A stretch of 64,000 nucleotides of DNA from Kryptolebias marmoratus (taxonomy: Eukaryota; Chordata; Actinopteri; Cyprinodontiformes; Rivulidae), in NCBI RefSeq assembly GCF_001649575.2, contig NC_051437.1:12989215-13053214 (forward strand), written 5' to 3'. The translations under genes were made by a program, and so were the position numbers. Below the pieces are notes generated by a model. The model saw only the letters and a list, made by a program, of their open reading frames with translations. It ran no database searches and was not told where the DNA came from. Shown here piece after piece: positions 1 to 12,200 of the stretch; positions within the stretch are counted from its first letter, which is position 1, and every line of letters begins with the position of its first letter.

Positions 1-110
1 AGTACGACGTGCTGAGTTAAAAACAAGGCCTCGTAGAGATGCTTTCACCTGAACCTGCATGTCTCACACTGACTGAGGATGTTAGAAATGATCAGGGAGT
101 GGTGTCCGAC
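1..110 (-). other. Start of intron after e24
   Basis: Intron sequence after the e24 donor running to the window edge. I looked for the next exon (the family has NLNVSFQ here) in all frames and did not find it. Confidence 0.7.
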
Positions 111-257
111 CTGTGGCTTGGCCTCAATGTTCTCCCGCAGCAGCCACTCCTCGTTGAGGGTGTAGCGGGCCTTCCCTGTGATGGCGTCTATGGAGCCCTT
201 GTTGATCTGCTGCTTGATTGCACAAAGCAGCAGGAAAAAAGGCTCACCCACGGTTTC
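111..257 (-). CDS. plxnd1: plxnd1 e24: end of GAP segment 1
   Basis: 147 nt, phase 0 at both ends, residues 1024-1072. [40 protein letters not shown], then ENIEAKPQ. It is almost identical to mammalian plexin-D1 up to EAKP, just before the Rho-GTPase-binding insert (NLNVSF in mammals), whose exon must lie beyond base 1. Acceptor TGTTCTGCAG. The donor CCACAG|GTCGGA has an atypical +3 C but is the only position that keeps homology. Confidence 0.95.
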
Positions 258-3200
258 CTGCAGAACAAGAAACAATTTAGAAATTAGGCCTAGCATTCTT
301 TGAAGGAATATAAATCACCCACCATCTTTCATGCCAGAATTTCAAACTAAGATGATCTCATGATAGGAAGTGGAAGACTTATCGTTGTTTCGGTCAAACC
401 TTGTAAATGACGTTATGCGTGATCTCATGCGATATTGCGAGTTCCTGTGTGATCTGTTCGTGCTTGAAGTATGTGTTAGGAAAGACTCTCAGCTACTGCC
501 AAACCAAGTTTTAGCTCAATAGTTATAAAATTGACTGAGATAGAGGCATTTTTGCGTTGTCTAAAGTTTATTAGATGTAGTGGCCATTTTAAATTAGGAT
601 GACTCCAAAAGTGAATCAGCTGTAGAGGTACATCCAGTGATTATGTTATAAGAGTTTCATTAAAATTTATTCACTGGTTTATGACATTTTTTGCTAACAG
701 ACAGGCAGAGCTGACTGTAATAGTTATTCGGAAAGTTTTAAAAACAGATCTCGCACAATCAGTCAGAAACTGTGTATATGTGCATCACCTTTGCCTTTGG
801 CGGCGGGTGATAATGAGGGATGTGGGCTTCCCTTTTTTTTTTTTAGAATCAAACAGTTACCCTTTGTCTTCGTCCTCACCTTCAGGTAGCTGTACATGCA
901 GATGGACATCCAGTTGGTCAGCATCTTCTCCACAACCGATTCGGTGCGGCGCAGCATCAGTTTGGGGTTCTTGGAGGCCGAAGCGTCAATCAGATCCACC
1001 AGCAGGTCTTTCATGATGCTCGTGTAGTACTCAAGCTTACCATGGAGGGCAATGGTGAGCAGGGACGCCAGGCTGCATCTGAGGAGTCAGAAAACAGATT
1101 AGCAGAGGAGACAAATGGGCACAAACATGCTTGAGCAAACACGCTCCGTCAGAGTGTGGTCAGTGGAGGTGTAGCAATAATAAATTACAGAAATCCAAAA
1201 CAAGGTTTAGTCCGCCACGCTGCACCTGCGACCGTGGAGCCAAATAAAGGTCTGATCCAATGCAGGGGAGTGTCTGAGTCAGTGTCCAGAGGTGCAGGGG
1301 GATTTCCCTAACAAAGCCTCTTTAATCCAGCAGGAAGAGGCTCCATCAGTCAGTAAGTGCTGATGCTGTGCAGGGACAGGGATGTGGTCTCCACTCTGGA
1401 ATTTTTTTCCCTCTGAGTCACAATGACACGCTGGTTTAGGGACACCGCAATCGGGCACTTTGTTTGCCTCATTATCAAATAACAACAAAGAAGCTGGATG
1501 TTTAATCCAGAACAAACTCATATAGACTTTTTTGGTCTCTTGATACAAAAATTAGCAGCACCTTTTGAGCTGATATTGTAAATTAGGTAACAGAACAAAG
1601 TCATTTAGCAGGAGCTGAGTTTCTGAATATTTGGCAAATGCAAGTTTTATTTTTGTCTCCACTGTCTCCTGGGTCACATATCTGTTTCTGTAAGCCACAA
1701 AATCTTCCACTGTTTTTATCAGCTGCTTTTGGCTAACTTGCCTAAACACATGTTTTCTTTTTTTGCAAAAAGAAGTGAAAAACTCTTTCTATGCAACGGT
1801 GAGAGCAGTGGAAATGAGCAGAACTAGAGTGGGTCAGAAAACCTAAACAATGCATTCTCTAAAAGAAAAGAAAATAGTCTAAAACAATAAAAGTAACAGT
1901 GGGATCGGGTTGTAATTGTTTGTGTTATGTAGTTGTTTGGCCATCCACTGGAGCTATTCTTTGTGAAAACAAGAGTTAACACTTTTCACTTGGCTCCTTC
2001 CTTCCAAAAACATACTTTGTTTATTTTAAAAAGATGAAATGACGCCAGCTTTTTATACACAGAATTTTGGAAAAGAAAAAGTCCCTTCCCCCGTGCCTCT
2101 GACTGTTTATCGTGTGTGAACACCCACAAACGGCGCTCTCAGTAGTTTGAGTGTCTCTCTGTAAGTGTGCCACTGGTGGCTGAACCACAACGAGAGGCCA
2201 CTTCACAAAGGTCAACTCAAAACAAAGGCTAAGTCCGACCCATTTCTAGTTTTCCCGTCACCCAACAGGTTGAAACCAAATCCGAAGGACTTGGTTTCAA
2301 CACGTGCTCTTTTCCCTCCATTTCTGGTTTACGAGGGTCACATCAAAAATTACAAAGTTTTGCAATTGCTAGTAATAATAATAGTAATTACTCAAAATTA
2401 CACTGATCTAAAAACCTAAAACATTATTGTGCAACAAAATACTGGCGACATAAATTAGAAATGAACAAAAATATACCATGTACCACGTTTCCAGGTTCTA
2501 ATTTCCAAATTTCTTAGCTGATTTTTTGTCTGGCCATTTTGATGTCTAAGAACAAACGTTTACTGAAAATGTTCAGGACAGAAAGCTACAAGAGATAGAT
2601 AGTTTAATATGATATGCCTATCTTTTATATACTGCGTGGTTATTGCGAACATTAGTTTCCAAACCTTAACACCAACATCAGTTTTGCATCATTCTGTTAA
2701 AGTCTTTGGTTGTTTGCAAATCCAATTAGCCGCAGCAGCAGTTGGTTGTGACATTTCCTGTGCAGCCTGAGCCACTTTCTGCAGAAATATCAGAATAATT
2801 CTGCTGGAATAATTGAGTAATGCTAAATCAGCGGCGGTGTAAATGTTAAAAAATTAGTGTTCGCATGAATCACAGTGAAATTTTTCACATTTTTGGTCAG
2901 AATGAAACTTTTTCTCCAAACCAAGCTTGTGCAAAGAGCTATTTGCAGCAGGTAAGATATTATCTGTTCATAATACTTAAACAGAACTCTACCTGAAAAT
3001 ATTGGAACTTTGCATTAAAACACCATCCTCCTAACAAATAGGTCTTTTCTGTAGTGGTGAAAGTGAGCAGCAGATGAGAACACCGTTACCTGTCTCTGAC
3101 AGCAAAGTCCTTCTGCTGCTCCAAGGCGTGGACAAACGTGACGAGGAAGTGCTTGTTGTTGAGCAGAGTGGAGAACATGGTGATGCCCTCTTCCACGTTA

Positions 3201-6200
3201 GGCCGTGTTGTGTTGGTGGCCTGATGACAGAAGATGACAGAACGTGGATAAAGCATTTACTTCTCGGCGCGATTCCACCCTAACTGGATTACTACCTGCT
3301 GCGCCCTCCCTAATCTGTTTCACCACCTCGTGTCTCGAGCGATCCATCTCGTGAACATCTCATCTTTCTATCCCACCGCCCTCCCCTCTGCTTTCCGCGG
3401 GGCACGTCCCTCTCGGGTTTTCTCCACTCCGAGTCGCTCATTGTGCAGGACTGTCGCTAAATGTGCCGAGTCGACTTAATGAGCGCGGCCTATCAATGGG
3501 TGCGACTAAGCGGCGGCGCGATGAAGTCTTCCCTCTGGACTGCAGCCATATGGTGGGGTTTGCAGCCTGACAGAAGGAGAACAGGGGTGTCCATTAAGAT
3601 AAATGCCCGCCTCTGAGATTTATTCGCTGTGACCTGGAAAACACTTCCTGCGAAGACGATGTGGATCCAAGGCACTTCATCACCGTTAGACAGGCTCCCC
3701 TGGCTGCCGACCCAAAACCAGCGCAGTCTTTACTTTCCCTCGTTAGAAGTTGCACACACACACACACACCTGCACGTGCTTTCACTTTCAGCACACGTTC
3801 ACACTTAAGTGAATGCTTTTCCCCACTCTCTCTGTATAACTCCCGTCTGCCCTTGTACAACTGCACACACAACCACCAGTGATATGATGGTTCTGGACAT
3901 AAAAAAGCAGACTGTTTGGTTGTCCAAGAGCCAAAAGGGAAAGCGGTAACAACCTGCTGGCAACTTGGTATCACCTGCTGGCATGAAAGGTGAGCGATCA
4001 TGTCATTGTCAAGATGGCTGCCACGGCTACTCACCCTAGCAAGCACAAAAATGGCTGTAATGGCTCTGGATAAAATTTGGAGTGGTCATCCCCAACACAT
4101 ACTCAAATAAGTAACATATTGTTCAAAGTCTTAGTCTAAAACTGTGCCATCTGTCTATTAGCAAAATATCTCTTGACGCTCTGGACATATTTTAGTAAAA
4201 CTCTCAGAAAACAGTTACTGGATGTACATTTGCAATTGATTAACTTCTAGAGTCAACCTGATTCAATATGGCACCCATAGATAATCAAACTTAGCCGACA
4301 CAAACGTGGTTTCAACTCAATCAGACGTGCAGATTTTAAGCTAAAATGTGGTGTAAAAGTAGCTGAAAGTCCTCCCTGACACAAACCTAGAGAGCACAAG
4401 ATCTTTGTTTTACACTTTGGCATGCAAGCAGCGGGTGATGTTCAGTCCTTCAGGAAATGCTCGCTTCATCTATTAAGTTGTCAGTCACTAGAAACAATTG
4501 AATTACATGCATCAGCACACTCAAGAACATGTGAGCCGACACGGACATGCCTCTTTACCGCTCGTCAATGACGCGTTCACAATGAAGCCTTAACAAGGTC
4601 CAGTATGATGAAACCGAGACGCAAAAAAAAGGGCAAGGATCAAAACACAAGAAAACCCCGCCCTAAACGGCCTTTACCTGCCAGTCCTGCAGCAGAGGGT
4701 GGGTCTCTGGAAGCGCTCGCGGTCCCAGGGAGTCGTTCTCATAGGTGGGCTGGACAAGGCTCGTCTCGTAATCCGAACACATCTGAAACACACGAGCGCA
4801 TAAACAAATGCAGAAAACTGAAACAAAGGGAGCTGTGGTTATAAACAGGGGAGCGGCGATTGATGGGGGGGGGGGGGTAAAGAGCTGGCCTGCAGTCATT
4901 GGTGTTTGGTTCAGCACCAGAGGAGAGGAGCTCTTGAATGAACACGATGAAGAAACATGACACCGTAACGCTGGAAGTTATGAACAGTAAAAGGCTTTGA
5001 GTCAAAGTGAACCGGAGCTAAAAGGCAGCCGTTCAACACAGCTTGTCATTTCAGGACGGCTACATTTGGCCTATTTTCCCACTGTGTCTAACACTGTTTT
5101 GTGTGAGGAATCTCAGACAACCAGAAGCTTTTGTGGAGAAATATGGGCAGCAGAGTGTTTCCTGTCTTAGCAGAAAACTTTAGGGGAAATGATAGCGGGG
5201 TGGCAACACTTGAATGTGTTTCTTGTCTTTAATGGAGAGTCTGTGGATTTTTAAAGTGATGTTCTGTCAAATATTATCAATGGTTAGTGCTTTATCAGCT
5301 GTGGTGTCAGTCATAGAGCACAGGGTATGGGAAAAAGGGCAGGAGTCTTTGTCTAGGCTACTCCTAATAGCTAACCAAATGGGGGGCTGTTTTATCTTGT
5401 TTTTGAGGCTTGTCTGTTAGTCTTACAAACTCTTTTTCAAAGACAACTTACAGGTGTGAAAAATTGCTATGTGAGCTAATGCTGAGTGCTGAATGCATCA
5501 ATCAAACATTTGCTAAACTATTAGCAGACTGATACATTCAGCAGCGTCGGGACAGCGACAGGTACATAATCTATGTGTAATACCATCAACGAGTATTATT
5601 ACTAGAGACAGGACCGGAAGCTGGAAGTTGAAGCCACAACAAATGAGCGTCCCCGAGTGGCTGTCTGCGGTACAATTTTAAGTCTCTAAGTCCCTCCATG
5701 TTTTCTGGACTATCAAATAAAAACACACTTCAGGCGTTGATTTCTGTTGACGTAACTCTTACCTTGCTGCCGTATGTTCATGCATTTAGTTTTAATTGGG
5801 TATTTGAGGCCTTAAAGAAAAGCACCATATAGTAATGTGACTGAAAAAGTGACAGCCTTTTAGTGAGTTAGGAGGGCGTGAAGGTGGGACTTTCGTTTCG
5901 AAGGCACAGCTACAACGTGGCAGCTCCCAAAAAACGAACATTTTGCCTTCAATTTTGAACTATTGAAAGTGGAGATGCTTCGTTCATCTTTATCAGTATC
6001 TACCTTAAGTACGCATAGATTCGTGTCATGAGAAAACAACGGCAAACTAAACAAATGGTGCCATGCAAAAAGCGTAGACGTTTAATGTAAGCTAATGCAG
6101 CGTTCTTTCACACCGGTACGTCCTTTTTAAGCTTAATAGGCCTGAAAAACAATTAGAAAAATGAGCCATCGTTCGGCTAGCCGTTAGCTTAGCCTGGACG

Positions 6201-9200
6201 AAGACTCCTGTCCTTCGTACTCTGTCCTCTATGACTGGTGTCTTATAAGGCACTAACTACTGATTACTGTTAGACAGATTATCGCTTCAGGAATGATCAG
6301 ACTGTCCCTTTAAGGCTTTTCAGCTTTAATTTCTACAGAAAATCTCTGTCAACTGTTTACTGTAACCGGCATGACTGCTATTGTGCAACATCATCTATAC
6401 TTGCAAAACAGCGTGGGTGTGTGAGCTGAGTAAGGAGTGTGTGTTGAGAGAGCAGGGGGAAACTTCCCTCGTCTCGCTGCCCGTCATTGTTCTGTCTCCT
6501 TGAAAGTCCATGAATGTGGTTGCGAGACAAAGCCCCCTGAGTCGTGCCTGTCTCTATTGGTGGAAGAAAAAAAAAACACCCACCCACTGATTTACTTATA
6601 GTCTACCTTCGGGGCGGATCACACAACAGAAAAATGCTTACCTATTGGGAACACATTAACTCTCCTGCAGGGAGTCACACCGAGGCAACTTTGCTCGACA
6701 TTTACTGCGTGTTTAAAAGTTCCAAGGTGATTTTTTTTTTTTATCCTGCATATTTCAAGCTGTAGGATATGTGAAAAGCATCCACAGTGGGATAAAAATA
6801 TGAAAACCCCGGTGAGAAAAATGGTATTGTCAGTCTGCCAGGTGGAATCAGATAACAGGTTAAAAAAAGTGTTTCTCACCTTGGGGAAGAACGTGCGCGT
6901 GACAAACTGTTTGTACTCCAAAAAGGGGATGCCCTGGCTGCGATTCAGCTCCTTGGTCAGATCTGTCATGTCTGTTTGCAGCTCTGCAAAGCCTGGGAGG
7001 ACGAGAAAAAAAAAAAAAGAGAAAAAGTGACTACAAAGAGCTCGACTTCCTTTCTATATCTGGATTTATTTGCTGCTGAGTGAAATCTGTTAAAGTTCTG
7101 AAACTATTACCATTCAAGCTGAAATAAAATCAGCGGTTTCACAGTTGCATCATCTAATTTCACATATCCAGGGTCATATTCTTGCTGAATGTTAACTATA
7201 CCAGAGTCTAATCCTGTGATCTTTTCCCCGTTTCTTTGCCAGACCGTGCAGCCCCATAGCAGCATGCAGACAAATATTTACCAAATGCCAATCAGAGCTG
7301 CCAAATCCGGTCTGAGGCTTTTATCCAAAACATGTGTGCAGGCTGAGCTCAACATGCAGAAACAATGTCAGCATGTCCACGACTCGAATCTTCATGCTAA
7401 TAATATAGCTGCTATATGTACCAGCAGAGGGATAATGTTCTCCTCTAATGAGATGCTGGAGATCTCTTTATGGAAAAGTACTTCCTGTCACAAGAGGAGA
7501 GACGTATTTAGGTTACAACCGCACTTTTTTTTTCAGAGCCTGTTTGTAGAGAGAGAGAGAAAAAAAAACAGACCTGAGGGATTTAAAACATGTTTCATGG
7601 TTATGTTTCAGGTTATTTATCCTACTGCTCACTGAACCGCCATCTAAACCAGTTCACACCATCGAATTCAGATTAAATGCACCGGGCGTGAAGACAAAAC
7701 CTCCCCTCCACTTTGGGTTTTCACACGAACACCTCCTGTTTGAGTAATCTATGAAACATCAATACCCCATCATCTTTTAACTCGCCCCCCACACACACCT
7801 TTTTTTTCTTCTTTTGTTTTAGCACTTTTCTTTTCTTCTTCAGCAGAAGTATCCCTCGCTTTGTGCACACTCACCATGAACTCGGCCACAAATCTATCTG
7901 TGTCCTCTGACTAAATAACCTCGCTTCTCCTCCTCCTCCTCCTCCTCCTCCTCCTCCTCCTCCTCCTCCTCCCACGCTTCTGCTTCTCCTCAGGCTCGAG
8001 GCCCTCATTCTCGTTCATATCGCCTTCTCCCTCCATTCCTCTTTCTCTATCCGTCCCCCCCATCTCTACACCATAAATCTGGGTGCTCAGACATGGAGTG
8101 GCCTTCACTCGGGTCTACTCTAATGCTCCAGACACACACACACACTCACGCTAACATACGGGCTTAACACTATACACACACACACAGGCCTTCGTCCTAT
8201 AGATGCAGGAGGGACGGTGTGTCCACTCGCTGTGTCTCTGTGTGTGACTGATCATTCGTCACACACTGTGTTTTATGAGTCACGCTTTCTAGGCACAAAT
8301 CTGTCAACTGTTGTATCTCCTTCCCACTTCAGATAATAAAACCTCCAAAACCAAATTGCTCGCGTGCACAAAAACATACGCAAACAGGCAAATGTGTGAG
8401 GTAAATATTTCAGGCGTCTTACCGGCTCCTTTTTCATGTCACTCAACAACAACAACAACAGCAAAAAAAAAAAAAAAAATTACTGAGGTCCCGAGAGACC
8501 AAAGTCACCTCAAGGTACCTTTCCGGATCTCCTCTCTGATCTGGGACTCCATCTCCTCCATTTGTACAATCGTTTTTTGCCAGTAGCGTTCTGCCCTCCG
8601 GCTTTTTGTGCAGTACACGACCAGAGCTGAGGAAAAAAGTGAAAAACAAACTCAATACCCTTCCAATGCGACACCCTTATTGCACACTAACAACTTCCAG
8701 GACAAAATAAAGGGTCAAAATGTGCTTCAATTATTTTCAATTTATTAAAAAAAAAAACTATCTGAAATGCTTACGTATCACCTTTTCTTTGCCAGTGAGA
8801 AACATTTCCTCACGTGCATCCAAATGTGAAAACATGATAATGAAAAAAAAAGAATCCATATTGCTGACTGTCTAAATAAAACTGCAGCACAAATTCTTTT
8901 ATCAGCAATCTCACACCTAAAATGTCTGGCAAGACAAATAGAGGTTTTTGTGAATATCTGAGAACAGATCCGAAATGGGAAATGGTGTGAAAATACACAC
9001 TAGCAGCAATTTTCACCCATACACCTGTCCTGCAGACACACTTACTCTATGATTACAGAGAGCAGCACACACACACACACACACACACACTGAGCAGACA
9101 GAGAGATGAACATCGGGGTCTTTGTGCACTGGATACTGAAGGGGGATGAAGCAAGTGCATGAAACTATGACCCCAGAATTCCTTTTATCTCTTTCACATC

Positions 9201-12200
9201 TGGAGCATCCATTGCTGCAGCGGGCACACATCCATCATCCAGCAGCGAGTGTGTGAACTCCACCTACCTACTGTGCACAGCAGCAGAAGCACGCAGCACA
9301 CCACAATGGAGACCACGATGGCCAGCTCGCTGCCGCCGAGCTGCACTCTGGCTATACTTTTATGAAAGTTCCCCACTTGCACCTAGAAAGAAAGAAAGAA
9401 AAAAAAAACTGGATGAAACTGGGTCACAATCCTTCATATCCTGCCTTCTCTTTTGTTCAGCTTTAAGTTTCCTTTAATGGGACTCTGAAATAGCACAAAA
9501 CTACAAAATGTATACTAATCATATGCTGTGCTTATTTTTGGAAGATTCTTTTTCTTCTTTTTACCCACCAGCATGAAAGGAGGGCGGTCATGTAATTGCC
9601 TCAGTGTATGCAAGCTTCTCTGTCTTTTAGCAAAATATCTAATGAACTTCTGACTTTGCTGAACCTCAGACAGTAATCACTGGGCGCCTGATTATGTTAG
9701 ACGATTTCATGCGGGAAACCCGAGTTTTCTTTCTGTTTTCCCACTTTTTTGCTGAACATGTGGTTATCTTGCACTCTTAATTAGCGCGGTATCACTCAAA
9801 GTTTCTACTGCGCTCTGTCTGATTTGTAGTCAGAGAAAGATGTAACACGGTTTTAACATGTAAAAAACAACAACTTTCGCTTCCTTTTACAGCTCCTCAG
9901 CAGAACTAGAGGCTCCTGAGGTTCTGTCGAGTTGGACTGAACCAACTCAAAGCTCAGGGAGGGGTTGTAGAATGCAGCAATTATTTTTAATATAATAAAA
10001 GTTTATTTAGCTGGTAACTAAGGAAATAAAATGAGAATCAATAGCAATGCATGAGGTCTTTGTTTAAAACTTTGTGGGTAACATCCATTATTTCAAGGAA
10101 TTCTAGGCCTTCCATATTATCCCACACACTATCTTACTTGTTGAATTTTTATTTTACTAATAGCTAATAAGGTAACTAGTAATTTAACATGTTACATGTC
10201 AAAATAAACTTTGCTCAGGCAAAAAAAAAAACAACCCATTTGCAGCTCTTGAGCCCAGAGAATTGCGAATTATAGCAACGTTATTCGTGTGGGAGAAGTT
10301 GTGAAAACGTCATCTTGAGATAACTCTAAAGTCGCACAAAGACGTTAAAGGCAAGGCATTAAATGAGATTTCAAGTGAAAAAAGGATGTTAGCAGCAATA
10401 AATTTAACTGCAGCTGACTTAATGAAATGAAATACAGAAATAAACCTCTCAAGATATGCAGCTCTCCTCAAACTGATTTAATTTTAGCTACTGTCCCTGG
10501 GTACCTGCTTGACTAACAATAACCTTTTGTTGTCCCTTTTTTAAAAATCTGCAATTTATCATACAGCCAGTAAAGCAAATTTACGAAATAAAGATAAAAG
10601 CAGACGGCTTAAAAAAGACAGAGATGTTATTAAGAAAGAACAACATTAAAGGAGCTGCATATACTGATTTTCAGGTCGATATATTTTAGTGCAGAACTGT
10701 GGTAGAGAGCTCTGAATCATTCATCGTTTATAGTCTTTCTTATTTTGGTTCTTTACACAGTTCTCAGCTCATCTTTGGTCTGGAGTCAGCTCTTTTAGCT
10801 CCTGTCTATTTCAAAGTTATAGCTTTGAAGTGGGACTCTGTGGACAGATATGAACAATTAATATCTTACCTGTTGTAGACAGGTCTTTAAATGACCTCAG
10901 TTTGGAGAAAAATAGCATTTCTGACCAAACTGATGAACCGAAGGCGAGTCTGAGCAGGGATAAGGTTTGAAGTGGATTGCTGCCGTCCCACAACAACTCT
11001 AAGCTTAAAGTTTTTATATGAAAGGTACTTTTTAGGCCTCTATATTGCTGTCAGTTTTGCATTACACAGTTATTTTAGCTGAATTATTATGATATATCTG
11101 CGGTAATTGCCTCAGGCTTGACTGGAAGTGCTACAGCTAGCTGCTGCTATTTGCGTTTGCAAACAATCATAAAATACCATGTAAACAACCACGTGGACGC
11201 AAAACTGACAGAAATGTGAAAGGTTATAAAATAGATTTTACAAGAACTGCTATGAAGTTTTGAGACAGGAGTTGTTTTAAGACAGTGTTAGCAGTTTGGC
11301 TCATCAGGGTGATCAAAATTAAACTATGTATTTAAATCCATGGCATTTAAAAAGCTATCTACAACAGGTAAGATATGATTTGATCATGACCTTTCAACCA
11401 AACCCCATTACAAACGATTAGACCTATCCCTTTAAAGGCTCATGACTCACAGGTCTTACGAACCCTTTTCTCTTTTTTTATTGCTATTTTTGAACTTCAG
11501 ACAGCAAACCGTAAGTCACATATTTTATTTACTGATTGTGAAAACAAGCATGTCATGTCTATTTTTAAAAGTTCAAGCAGTAACTTGATATAAAATCTTA
11601 CAAATGTAACAAATATTTTATCAAGCTATTTGATAAAGTAACCCTTTTCGACACAAACTGCAGATTATTGTTTTAATTTTACTTCTAATAACATTACGTT
11701 AATTAAAAGAGAAGTTAGTTTGACTTTGTAGACAATAGAGGAGACAACTCTATAAAAATTACAGCTTTCTGATGCTTGAGTTTAAGGCTCACTTGAATTA
11801 CTTTAATTCTATTTAGGTGACAAAAAACAAGGACATGTATATTAGGCATCCTTACTTTTTTTTTTTCTTTCTCTGTCCCAAACTTAGCACGTATGCAGAT
11901 AAACATTTCTCACCAGGGACTCAGGTGCCTGCACACACATGCGAGCCCATTCATTTTGTCATGGAGACAGGTGCACACATGCAGAAGAAATAATAAAAAA
12001 ATACACATTGTAGGTTTTGAAAAATGTTCTCCCACTGCAATGAGCTGGAAGAGGCACTCAGTTCAAACTAACCCAGATGTGACAAGAAAAAAACTTTCAT
12101 TTCTGCCTTTTGATTAGTCAGCAGGGACTCTGTGGTCTCTGCTCACACCGTTCCCTCTCCTTCTCCAACATACCTAATAAAGAGAGACTCAGATAAAAAG

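Larger units (their letters stand above)
4783..6879 (-). other. Intron e20/e21
   Basis: 2097 nt. It holds a 13-base G run (4865-4877), one member of a repeat pair (5588-5790), and a minus-oriented MITE copy (6250-6313). The rest is unremarkable. Confidence 0.75.

Noticed and set aside
1..110. Search for the next plexin exon (Rho-GTPase-binding insert)
   Set aside because: No frame on the minus strand resembles the expected NLNVSF segment. The exon must lie beyond the window.
7189..7635. A 148-codon plus-strand frame
   Set aside because: No recognisable motif, ends in low-complexity runs, in an intron antisense to plxnd1.
7911..8108. Minus-strand frame with an arginine-rich C-terminus
   Set aside because: The arginine tract is the translation of the (CTC)n microsatellite.
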